Shown: positions 22,476 through 32,452 of the stretch, one piece after another
Numbering within the stretch: the stretch's first letter is position 1
Layout of the letters: every line of letters starts with the position of its first letter
Source of the DNA: Acanthamoeba sp. SK_2022b
Lineage: Eukaryota > Discosea > Longamoebia > Acanthamoebidae
DNA length: 54,649 nucleotides
Reading direction: 5' to 3'
Assembly (NCBI GenBank): GCA_027943245.1
Contig: JANDJZ010000333.1
Location: 1-54,649, forward strand
Program-made: the position numbers and the translations under genes
The notes under the pieces: model-generated
Told to the model about the DNA's origin: nothing
The model's input: the letters and a program-made list of their open reading frames with translations, nothing else
Database searches by the model: none

Positions 22476-22628
22476 CGTCTACGATTTCAATTTCCAACGC
22501 AGCGTTCGCTTTGTTTGTTTTTTTTTTTCGTCTTTAAAAACGAAAATGCAAATGCGACAAAACTCCGAGTTGTTGATCCACAAGGCCGATTGGTACAAAT
22601 AGCTCCGGCGTAGAGTTGCCTTGAGTGT

Positions 22629-23604
22629 TCAAGGGTACCAGTTCTTGTCGATGCCGGCGCCGCACTCAGAAGCGTCGCCAACGTACTGCTTGATGGCCGG
22701 CTTGGTCCAGCCGCCGAACGACCTGAAGTCGCCGAACGAGGCGCTGCCGTCGTAGTGCGCACTGTGCCACCCAACGTCAGACATCGAGCAGTTGACGGCG
22801 AACACGCACGTAACTAGAGTAGGGGAGTACGTACTACCACAGGGGGAAGCGAGCAGCGCCAGCCCAGTTGCCCATGATGGGCTCCCACTGCGATGCCGAC
22901 GAGTAGACACCAATGTTGATGCCGTGGCTCAGCGCTCTGTTGATGAGCTCCGCCATGAACCCCCTGTGCGCCAAACGCGAGTGAGCACATGAAGTGAATG
23001 CAAGCACGTGGAGTAAATGCGAGAGGGGATGCGGTCGTACCTGTTGAAGGCCTGGTCGCGCCAGTAGCCGGTTCCCTCAATGTCGAACCACAGCATGCCA
23101 TAACGCACGCTGTGGGAACGGAGGTAGTTGACGAGCTCGTCGACCTGGGCGGAGGCCGACTTGCTGCAGTGCGGGCAGGGGAACATGTAGACGTCGACGT
23201 GCGACATGCCACCAGCCCAAGCATTGGCCACCGTGGCAGCGGCGCGAGGGTCGGGCTGACCGATGGACTCGTAGGCCTACAACAACACAAAAAAGAGAGG
23301 GAAAAAAATTAATAAAAGAAAACGGAATAATAAGAATTAAAAAAATAATAAATCAAATAGAAGTGAGAGGATTACCCTGATGATGCCGAAGCTGAAGCCA
23401 TTGTTGCGGAGGCACGACCAACCGGCAGGCGTAACCGACTGTCATAAACGGTCGTAAATAATCGTGAATAACCTCAAGGCGAGACGGGGCACGCGGTACC
23501 GTGGAGACGTCGACGCCGTAGGTGGCGTCCGCGTTGCGAGCGCCGCAGGCGATGGCTAGCAGGAGCACAGTGACAAAGAGGGGAAGAGACCACGCGCTGG
23601 CCAT
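22629..23604 (-). CDS. GH25 lysozyme A
   Basis: Five exons (23604-23500, 23438-23376, 23276-23041, 22963-22835, 22761-22629) give 221 residues. A signal peptide ([21 protein letters not shown]) is followed by TYGVDVS, with the first Asp of the GH25 site. Next come [31 protein letters not shown] with the catalytic DxE, and [30 protein letters not shown] and [11 protein letters not shown]. This is the amoeba/nematode lys type, which cuts peptidoglycan between MurNAc and GlcNAc, likely in phagosomes. Even Cys count and signal peptide fit a secreted enzyme. It is a near copy of the gene at 23939-25029, from which it lacks one intron inside the third exon. Confidence 0.94.
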
Positions 23605-23938
23605 TTCTTGTGTGTAGATGGTTGCGGCAACCACAGATACAGAGCGAATGAAATGGTGGCTGCCCCGCGCACCGTACATAAATTGAACGGCAGCCAATGG
23701 GAAAAGAGGTAGAACTGGCATTGGAGGTTCGCCACCACCAACGGCTGACGCCTCTTCTCCTGTCAATCATTTCACGTTTTACTTCGACCACTTGTGTTTG
23801 TCTCACTCCCATCACAATGATCAGTGTGGACTTTAGTGTGAGTACGTCATCGTTTATTGGATCTCTGGAGATGCTCTAAAAGGCAGAGAAGGGACTCGAA
23901 AGCGAGGACCAATAGACTTCGTTGCTTGGCCTGAGTGT
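23605..23938. other. Spacer between tandem lysozymes
   Basis: Upstream region of lysozyme A and 3' end of lysozyme B, 334 nt. A tract with GGGAAAAGAGGTAGAACTGG near 23700 is not explained. No gene. Confidence 0.35.
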
Positions 23939-25029
23939 TCACGGATACCAGTTCTTGTCGATGCCGGCGCCGCACTCGTAGGTAGTGCCGTGGTACTGCT
24001 TGATGGAGGGTCTGCTCCAGCCACCGAAAGACCTGAAGTCGTTGTACGACGGGCTGCCATCGTAGTGCGCGCTGTGTGTTGTCGAGGCAGCACCGGAGCC
24101 AAACGCCAGTTAATGATGGCCTTAAATGGGCAGCCCAACATACTGGGATTGGGATTGGGAAGTGTGGACACGAGGAGGCGGGGAGTACGTACTACCACAG
24201 GGGGAAGCGAGCAGCGCCAGCCCAGTTGCCCATGATGGGCTCCCACTGCGATGCCGACGAGTAGACACCAATGTTGATGCCGTGGCTCAGCGCTCTGTTG
24301 ATGAGCTCCGCCATGAACCCCCTGTGCGCCAAACGCGAGTGAGCACGTGGAGTAAATGCGAGAGGGGATGCGGTCGTACCTGTTGAAGGCCTGGTCGCGC
24401 CAGTAGCCGGTTCCCTCAATGTCGAACCACAGCATGCCATAACGCACGTTGTTGGAATGGAGGTAGTTGACGAGCTCGTCGACCTGGGCGGAGGCCGACT
24501 TGCTGCAGTGCGGGCAGGGGAACATGTAGACGTCGACGTGCGACATGCCACCAGCCCAAGCATTGGCCACTGGACAGGGTTAAAAAAAAATAAGTATGTG
24601 AAATGCAACAGTTCATGATTGAGGACAAAAGAGGCAGCTGGAACGCGGGAACAAAGGCAAAGAGGGTACCAGTGGCGGCGGCGCGAGGGTCAGGCTGACC
24701 AATGGACTCGTAGGCCTACGTCGCGACGAAAGAATGAGCAAGACAACAAAGGCCGGGATGAAAGCAGCGCTCGCCTTACCCTGACAACACCGAAGCTGAA
24801 GCCATTGTTGCGGAGGCATGACCAGGCCGCAGGCGTCACCGACTGCCGCGGCAAAACAAAGGGGAAGTGTTAGAAATAAGCGACCAAGGTAGGTAGGCTG
24901 TAAAAAAGGGTGAAAATGAAAGAGAAGAGGTACCGTAGAGACGTCCACGCCGTAGGCGGCGTCGACCTTGGAGGCGCAAGCCGTGATGGCCAGCAGAACC
25001 GCTGCGATAACGAGCAAAGCACGAATCAT
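23939..25029 (-). CDS. GH25 lysozyme B (tandem copy of A)
   Basis: Six exons (25029-24934, 24842-24780, 24715-24670, 24569-24380, 24321-24193, 24071-23939) give 218 residues. The signal peptide (MIRALLVIAAVLLAITACA) differs from copy A, but the mature enzyme is nearly the same: [45 protein letters not shown]. The last exon differs more ([25 protein letters not shown]). The intron ending at the last exon and the one before it are also alike between copies A and B, which points to recent duplication or conversion. An extra intron (24570-24669) splits the codon after RAAAT; copy A is continuous there. Confidence 0.94.
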
Positions 25030-25328
25030 TTTCGCTCTGGGAGGGAAGAGAGATTGAGCGACAGGAAAAAGTGTGATGAAGAAGCAGTGTGCCTGACCTG
25101 AGGAGTTGCGTAAGAGGAGCACGCCAGTTTGTCCGCCGTTATCAATTTCGGAGCTAAGTTAGCTGCCCAATACACGCGCAAGCAGGAACACGACAAAGAA
25201 TATCGCCAGTTGTTGCGGATTTAAGGAGGCTGACCAACACACGCCACTGTTGCGATTGGGTGGGTTAGACGCGAGCGCGGGCCCGTGCGGGGACTGCTTG
25301 ACCAGCCCACGCAACCCGAACGCTCAAG
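25030..25328. promoter_or_regulatory. Bidirectional promoter region, lysozymes B and C
   Basis: Head-to-head start codons 299 nt apart suggest shared control of two secreted lysozymes. A TTTAAG string near 25218 is the closest to a TATA-like element for copy C. No motif is proven. Confidence 0.4.
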
Positions 25329-26493
25329 ATGAAGTGCGCCTTGTTCGCCCTGGTGGTCTGCAGCCTTATCGCCGTGTCGTTCGCGACCTACGGCGTCGAC
25401 GTCTCGCAGGAAACCCTGCCCTCGGCCTGGTCTTGCCTCAAGCAAAACGGTTATTCCTTCGGCATCGTTCGCGTACGCCTTCCTCGTAACTCGCTCCGTT
25501 CATGCCTTGCTCTACCTCGCCCCTTGTCTTTTTTTTCTGGCAAGCTTGCACGTCGATAATCTTGCCGGAGTAAGATGAATTAACAAAATCAACACGACGA
25601 CTTGACATCTTAGGCCTACCTCTCGATCGGTGAGGTGGACAGCGTAGGTCCTCACACCAGTAAGTTCCTCCTTCTCCATCGTAACCGGAAGTTCCCGTGT
25701 CCGCTAACTTCCTTCTTTCTCGGCGCCAGTCTACAATGCTTGGGCTGGTGGCATGTCGCACGTCGACGTCTACATGTTCCCTTGCCCGCAGTGCGGTACA
25801 CTCACTCCCGTCTCACCTTTTTTTAAAATATTATTATGCTTTAAATTAAAAATATTATGCTTTAAATTAGTAATTTATGCATGCTTGTTCCTGTTTTGTT
25901 ACACTAAGCGCAATCGGGCTCGTGCAGGCAAGTCGGCTGCTACCCAGGTGCAGGAGGCCGTGCAGAACCTCCGCAACTACAACTGCCAGTATGGCATGTT
26001 CTGGTATGGCCAGGCACCCCTTGTCCGCAGGGCCGTGATCCTCCGGAAGCTGACCGTTGTGCTCGTTCACCGGTACAGGTTCGACATTGAGGGCGCGCAG
26101 TACTGGAACGACGTCGCGTCGAACAGGGCGTGGCTGACCGAGGCCGTGAACCAGGCCTTGTCTATGGGCCAAACCGTGGGCATCTACACCTCCCAATATC
26201 AGTGGTCCTCCATCATGGGCAACTGGGCTGGCGCCGCTCGCTTCCCTCTGTGGTAGTACGTACTCCTCGTTTCCCAATCCTCGACGCCCCCCCCCGGGGG
26301 GGGCTTGTTGTGCCGAACCCGGCCCTCACAATCTTCGTCCATCTCTCCCACGAACCACAGTGCGCACTACGACAACAATCCTTCGTTCTCGGACTTCTCG
26401 CCCTTTGGCGGCTGGAACCAGCCCGCCATCAAGCAGTACGTGGGGAACGCCGTCGTGTGCGGCGCTGGCGTCGACAAGAACTTCTACCCTTGA
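25329..26493 (+). CDS. GH25 lysozyme C (divergent paralogue)
   Basis: Six exons (25329-25472, 25614-25659, 25730-25795, 25928-26003, 26079-26255, 26361-26493) give 213 residues. The signal peptide is [19 protein letters not shown]; the mature part has [38 protein letters not shown] (DxE), [16 protein letters not shown] and [12 protein letters not shown]. It is clearly GH25 and of the same family as A and B, but with about half the identity and extra introns, so an older duplicate. The donor TG|GTATGG in exon 4 restores the conserved MFWFDIEG. The intron before exon 4 is AT-rich. Facing promoters suggest co-regulation with copy B. Confidence 0.93.
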
Positions 26494-26701
26494 AAAAGGC
26501 AAACGCATGCATGGGTTGCCTCCAGGACTGTGCCCAGCGTGCCTGCCCGCTGAAAGCATACAGGAAGCGCTTCATCACGCACCAGCCGGCATAATTTTAT
26601 ATAAATAAATAAATAAACCAATAAAATTGACCAACCAATGCTGATATTACAGACCAATGGTGTGTCGCTCACTCACAACTGCAAACCTCCAGCAAGAGGC
26701 A

Positions 26702-28257
26702 ATGAAGTGGGTGGTATTGGTGGTAGTGGTGGCTCTCTGGGCAGCGGTCAGCGCGGCACAGAGTGTGCAATACGTGGGACGCGTGCAGTCGTCCACCGTC
26801 GGCGGAGCAGTCGAGTTCGAATGGTCCAACATCGAAATACACACCTCGTACTTCCCTCTACTTCCTCGCCCCTCACAACATGTTCGAGGACTCAAATTCA
26901 AAATCTTGTCAAATCTTAATTCAGGTTCCGAGGTAAGGCGATCGAGGCCCTGATCGAGAGTGAGGGGAACGTGTTCGAAGTGTTCGTCGACGGCCTCTCG
27001 GTGGGTCTTATCAACACCACCACCAGCGTGCGTCAATATCCCGTCGCCACCGGCCTCAGCACCGGTAAGCAACCCTCAACTTTCGTTCTTTACTTCTCTC
27101 TCTCTCTCTCTCACGCTGACGGCCCGTCGCGAAGGGGTGACGCACTCGGTGGTGTTGCGCAAGCGCACCGAGGCGCTGTTCGGAGTGGTCACCTTCCACG
27201 GGTTCGCCGTGGCAGGCGAGTCCGACGGCGAGCGCTTCTTCATCCCCGCCACCGGCAAGCTCACCGCGCCGCCCAAAATGGCGCCGTCGGAGAGCCGTCG
27301 GATCGAGTTCGTGGGCGACTCGATCTCGTGCGGCTACGGCATCGAGGGTCACCCGCCCTGCCCCTTCACTGCGGCCACCGAGAACAGCGGCCAGTGCGTA
27401 GCACACGTCACTCTCGTGCCTCAATCCACGTTTTCACTTGCTCACGAATTCGTGCATGTGCAGGACCTACGGCTCGCTGATCGCCAAGAGCCTGGACGCC
27501 GAGCTCCACCTCGAGTGCTGGAGCGGGCGAGGCGTGGTGCGAAACTACGGCGACAAGAACATCACGTCGGCGGAGCCCTTCCCGTCGCTGTTCCCTCGCA
27601 CGCTGCCCACGAGCAAGGACTCGGCGTGGCACTTTGGCGTGTGGCGGCCGCAGGCGGTGGTTATCAACCTGGGCACCAACGACTACTCGACCCAGCCCGC
27701 TCCTCCCCAGGACATCTTCGAACAAGGTGTGCCATTCTCACCATCACCACCACGCCAACCACAACACATAACAACAACAACAACGCAACAGGATACGAGA
27801 AGTTCGTCGACTACATCCACAGCCAGTACGGCGGCAACAGAGAGGCGCCGCACTTCTTCCTCGCGTGCGGTCCCATGATCTCGCAGCCGTGCTGCTCTTA
27901 CGTCAAGAACGTCGTCGAGCGGTATGCCTTGCTTGCAGCGCACGCCGCTTGCAACTCCACGAGATCTCACACGCCCCATGGGGACGTGCGTGCGCACACA
28001 CGTATGCAGGGAGAAGGCCAAGGGGGTGAACATCAGCTACATCGACATGCAGCATATCCTCAGCTCCGAAGACATCGGCTGCGCCGGCCATCCCTCGGTA
28101 TGACCCTGCACAACCACTCCCTTGCCCCCTTTCTCCTCCTTTGGCGATGTACCGGCGTTCACACACGATGTGTTTTTGGCCTCGCCGATAGGTGAGCGGG
28201 CACAGGAAGATGGCGGGCATTGCCGGGCCGATCATCAAGGCCGCCATGGGCTGGTGA
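26702..28257 (+). CDS. Secreted SGNH esterase, CE2 type
   Basis: Seven exons (26702-26847, 26925-27064, 27135-27393, 27464-27726, 27792-27921, 28010-28097, 28192-28257) give 363 residues. A signal peptide (MKWVVLVVVVALWAAVSA) leads to a beta-sandwich (VEFEWSNIEI, FEVFVDG, HSVVLRKRTEALFGVVTFHGF) and then an SGNH domain: EFVGDSISCGYG (nucleophile Ser), NLGTNDYS (Asn) and CAGHPSVSGHRKM (His). This two-part order is that of carbohydrate esterase family 2, which removes acetyl groups from polysaccharides. It lies 210 nt after lysozyme C on the same strand, so a joint role in stripping bacterial or plant polymers is likely but inferred. Intron 2 carries a (CT)n tract. Confidence 0.86.
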
Positions 28258-28356
28258 TTCTTGACCCGCTGCCTGCTGTCCATGTTTGAGCGTGTCCCAG
28301 CATGCTGTGTTTGATGAACTTGGAAGAAGATATATTGTGCCCTCCCCTCAACGGAC

Positions 28357-28985
28357 TCAGGCCTGTACGTTGGCCGAATTGAGAAAGCGTCGCACGCGTT
28401 GCAGAAGCTCTGCCTTGACTGGTGCCGGCACGGCGGCTGGAGAGGGAGGGAAGATAGGGAAGACGTGATGAGGAGGAAATCGCAGAAAGAAAGAGATGAT
28501 CATGAGGACGGTACCTCGGCCCTTGGGTGTGATCTCCTCCACCAGCTCCTCCACGTTCACCTTGTCCACGCCCTTTTGTCGAATGATTTCTGCGGTGGAC
28601 ATGGCGTTAAGTTTGAGCAACGTCGCGACTGTGAGGCGAGCTGTGCTGGACCATGGTGGAAGGACAAGGGGCGTCATACCTCGGCAGTAGCCCTTCATTT
28701 CATCTCGCCAGCCACACTGCACCAGCTTTGTTCGCAGCATCTCTTTGAGCCTGCCAGGGCACCGGGCAGAAGAGAGCAGGGTAAGTCAAGGAGCTGCCAA
28801 GCAAGTTCGCTGTAATACAGCTTGGCGTACTTTTCCTTTTCGCCTGACTCGACGAGTTTCTGATTGATTGCTGCCCTCACCTGTGCTCTGTGCCATGAAA
28901 ATGAAAAATAAAAATCAATTCAATTGATGCGGGGGGGGGGTTGTTTTTTCTTTTTCGCGTTTTGTGGTAGCACGTACTCCGTCAT
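28357..28985 (-). CDS. ENY2: ENY2/Sus1, SAGA-DUB and TREX-2 subunit
   Basis: Five exons (28985-28978, 28887-28819, 28750-28680, 28589-28515, 28436-28357) give 100 residues, the normal length. The protein reads MTEAQVRAAINQKLVESGEKE, LLKEMLRTKLVQCGWRDEMK, YCREIIRQKGVDKVNVEELVEEI, TPKGR and VPAPVKAELLQRVRRFL. This matches ENY2 over its full length. ENY2 links histone H2B deubiquitination in SAGA with mRNA export through TREX-2. The first coding exon is only 8 nt (ATGACGGA), fixed by the conserved AQVRAAINQKL that follows. No other start fits the phase. Confidence 0.92.
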
Positions 28986-29381
28986 TGCTTCTTGGTAAAA
29001 GGTCACTGGCTTCTGATCCTCTATGTGATGTAAGCTGACTGTTCACCCGGCGAAGGAAATGAAAGGTCGAGAAAAGAAAAGAAATTATTGTTGCGATGAA
29101 GCATGGCGCGAGCACACGTTGCGGCTCGCTATAGTGTTCATTGAACATACGAACCTGGCGTTATCGTACAAATTGCTGTCACTGTACTATTCTGTCAAAC
29201 GTGGTAACGCGGGACACAATCCCCAAGTAGTACTCGACCTTTCTCTTTACCGAACAGCAGTTTTCCCTGCTCCTTCTGCACTTCGCACACCCATGGTCAC
29301 GGTGCTGACTTGAGACCGGAGCCGTCCCTCTGCACACGAATTAAATGAGTTTCGCTCAGCTTCGAGCTCCCTGCCCCTCCA

Positions 29382-30262
29382 CTACAGCCACTGTGCCTCC
29401 ACCCGTAATCTCGCACGAACAGAGCTTGCAAGAACTGCCAGAGGTACCACTACCCACAATACCAGCACGTGGGTAAGCCACAACATGCCATCGTCGTGTC
29501 GCAATCCCAACAGCGTCACGGCGGTCTTCCGGTAAAACAGGCCTCCTCTCCCTCCCATAGTACTCACCGTTGAAAACACGCAAATCTACAAGGAGGAGCA
29601 AACACGAGGAATCAAGATGTTGTTCGACACCGCGTGGGCCAGTCATGCCAATTGCGTACATCGGCCGACCGTTGGATTCTGTCCTCGACATCGGACGGAG
29701 ACACGAGAGTCGACAGAACGAGATCGTTGAGCCTCTGAATCTCCTCCAGTGAGGCCCCGAGCTGCTGCCGGGCCTGCGCTCCGCGTCGCGTGCGCCTCGC
29801 TGAATCACCACCCTCGGGACCGCACGCCCGGGTGGCCAGCCTGTCGGCCCCCCGGAGCGCAGCTCGTGGGCGCCGCGGTGGCGCAGCCCGAGGAGGCGCT
29901 AATGGTCGCCAACGCCGACCGCATAGACCTCACGTCGCCTCCGCGGCTGATTGCGATGCCTCCGTACGCGCACCGCTCTCTGAATTCCTTGGTTTGCGCT
30001 GCACGATCTCCCGCGGCTGCACGATCACAATTGAAACGTAAGGGCGAGCTTCTTGGGCGCCACCAGCCACACGATAAACGAACAACACGAGCTGTGACTC
30101 ACCGGGCACGTTTTCCTTGATGGCAACGTTGAACGCGACGGCCATCTGATTGCACGCGCCGAGAACCGCTTGCTGCGCGGGCGGGCGAATGCAGAGCGGC
30201 AGGCTGTGAACAGGCGCGTCGCCGAGCAAGACGCGATATGATGTTAAGGTGTTTTTGACCAT
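29382..30262 (-). CDS. Predicted tail-anchored, coiled-coil membrane protein
   Basis: Four exons (30262-30103, 29998-29968, 29840-29660, 29585-29382) give 191 residues; all junctions have GT/AG ends and agreeing phase. Residues 1-55 are a soluble domain of unknown type (SYRVLLGDAPVHSLPLCIRP). An Arg-rich linker precedes a heptad-like helix (LGASLEEIQRLNDLVLSTLV, SPSDVEDRIQ). Near the C-terminus lies one hydrophobic span (WLTHVLVLWVVVPLAVLASS) with a basic tail. Soluble head, helix and terminal anchor are also the order of SNAREs of the Sec20/Use1 kind, but no zero-layer Gln can be placed with confidence. An alternative acceptor for exon 2 would add six residues. Function unknown. Confidence 0.5.
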
Positions 30263-30638
30263 GGAACTTGAAGGGTTTGCAGCGCCACGAGACTCAGCTT
30301 CACCTTACGCTGCTGTCAGTGACTCATCGTCACCCAACTCGGCCGACATCGCCGTTCTCGTTCGCTCCTCGCCCTTTCGCTTACTCACGTGGGTCTGCGG
30401 CCAACCAAGCTGCGCGTGCCTGCGCCCTATCAAACAGCGCCACTGATTGCTCTTACCCGTGTTACTTGTGCGTTTACACACGGCGGTAGTGGAAATCATA
30501 GGATATCTATCATTTCCTTCTTGCTCTTCGGAATTGTGTTGCTGTATCTGGCATGATCAGAAAAGGCTAAAACGTAGGAACGACACAAGAAAGGAAACTG
30601 TCTGACTATATTTGGTAACGGCGACCAGTAGTGTTGGC

Positions 30639-30964
30639 GTGGAGCCAGGGGGCCGACCAGAAATAGTACGAACAGATTGGGAAATATGGAACAGATGCTC
30701 CAATGGAACAAAGAGGTCTCCCTCACTGGTGAACACACCGGAAAAGAGGGTGAAAAGTTGAGATCAGATTCGGACTGGCAATCCTGTGCTCCAATGGAAC
30801 GTGGAGCCGCCATGGGGCTGACCAGGAATAGCACAAAATTTTAGGAGATATGGAACAGATGCTCCAATGGAACAAAGAGGTCTCACTCACTGGTGAACAC
30901 ACCGGAAAAAAGGGTGAAAGTTGAATTCTGATTTTGGAGTGGCCATGCTGTGCTCCAATGGAAC
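30639..30964. repeat. Tandem duplication, 162-bp unit, two copies
   Basis: Units at 30639-30800 and 30801-30964 share gtggagcc, the string tatggaacagatgctccaat, cactggtgaacacaccggaa and tgctccaatggaac at corresponding places. They differ by scattered substitutions. The shorter box tgctccaatggaac occurs twice in each unit, so the unit itself may come from an older duplication. No coding frame spans the units. Confidence 0.85.
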
Positions 30965-31126
30965 GGAACCGGAGCTTTCAGGCCAGAGACAAAACCGCTC
31001 GGACAAGCCCAGTTTTTCACTTTTTACCACCTCACAAGACCAACAAGCCGTTCCTACCTTCACTTCCTGCCATGCTCAGCCCAACAACTTCTACATCAAC
31101 TACATAAACTCAGCTGGCAGGCCATA

Positions 31127-32247
31127 TCCGACACCACAAGCCCCTTCAGGTACCCAACTTCCTCATCTTCTCGCTGTCAGCCAAGGCGCCCGGCTAGTGC
31201 AAGATCGCTGACTTTGGCACCTCCGGGTCCCCCCCCCCTCCCCATCTCTTCCCCCTGCGACAGCCTCCATTGTTTGGCAACGGAGTTGACCGTCTTTACC
31301 ACGCCCACTGACTGCAACGCAACTCCACCCACAACGCGCAGGTCAATCACGCAGGCGCAGGAGGCGTTCAACCACACGGCAGTGCTGGGCACGCCGATCT
31401 ACGATCCTCGAGCACAAGCCCTACTCGGCCAAGTTCGACGTGTACTCGTTCGGCATCATGCTCTGGGTGCTCTACACGCGGAGGGAGCCTTACACGGAGC
31501 TCAAGCGCCAGTGGGACATTCCCAAGTCCTTGATCAAGGGCAACGGTCCGGCCGTGCACTGTCCTGAGTCTCTCCACGAGCTCCTCGGCCAATGCTGTGC
31601 CCACGATCCCCACGACCGGTACACACACCTCTCTGTGACTTCCGTATCACCTAGCTCGGCGAAGAGAGGAAGGGGCTTCCCTAACTTTGGTGAGCAGAGC
31701 CCGCCTCCACCAAGTGTGTGTGTTTGTGGGTTGTACATGTGTGCCTCATGGTAAACCTTGGTGAGAGGTTACCCTCTGAGGTGATGTGTCCGTGGCTCTC
31801 TCTTCTCCGATTCTGTCTCTCATGCACACGGAACTACCTGCTCTGAGCGTGGTCACCTCAGTGTGCGAACCACGGCAGTTTGTGGCGGTCCTCGGCCTCA
31901 CAGGTCTCCCCGAGGACTTGCCTGGCCATTAGGTGGTGCCCCTGCAGGCACACGCGAGGACTTGAAAGAGTTCAGGCCTCTGTTCTCCGTTCTTCCGGAG
32001 ATGGGGATGGCGTGGGGCTCAGCCATCCTCTGTGTGTCTATCCACTCCCTCGTCTCCTCTTCTTTTTTCCTTCATACCGTGCAGGTGGAGGTGGCGGTCG
32101 AGCATTCGCGACGTCAAGAAGCGCCTTCAACGATCCGCGTCCAACCAAGCACGAGAGACCGCGGCCCCCGACTTTGCCAGCAGTCACGAAGCAATGGACC
32201 TCAAGCCGCCGGCACCGGCCAACGATCATTCTCATACTCCCGTGTAG
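31127..32247 (+). pseudogene. Decayed TKL/Tyr-like protein kinase domain
   Basis: Kinase subdomains VIb-XI are recognisable but broken. PNFLIFSLSAKAP followed by CKIADFGTS is the usual catalytic-loop to DFG stretch, but an in-frame TAG (31195-31197) lies between them. The HRDLK motif that should precede PNFLIF is replaced by RHHKPLQ. After SITQAQEAFNHTAVLGTPIY the reading frame shifts near 31402, exactly where the MAPE motif should be, and continues in another frame as LEHKPYSAKFDVYSFGIMLWVLY, CCAHDPHDR and a last exon to TAG at 32245. Frame shift, stop and loss of HRD and APE argue for a non-functional copy. No N-terminal lobe is visible upstream. A 49-nt intron could remove the TAG, but it would also remove conserved residues. 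Confidence 0.7.
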
Positions 32248-32452
32248 CTCATGTAAAGTCAAAAGTAACCTTTCTTTCATCACATCGTCAACCCTTCTCC
32301 CCTTATGGCCATGCAGCTGCACACTCTGCGTCGCTCTGCGTCTCGCGCAGGACGGCCGAGAGCTAAAGAACCACAGCAGGCAGCGGAACTACTAGTTAGG
32401 CGTCCACGGTTCGGCGTGATACAGTGTCCAACATTGCGCAACGTAGAACTGT
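32248..32452. other. Convergent spacer, no gene seen
   Basis: Short spacer between the kinase remnant and the 3' end of the Sel1-repeat gene. No feature recognised. Confidence 0.3.

Noticed and set aside
29199..29310. Cys/Arg-rich or Lys-rich minus-strand frames upstream of ENY2
   Set aside because: Three overlapping frames look equally coding, none joins in phase to ENY2 or to the tail-anchored gene.
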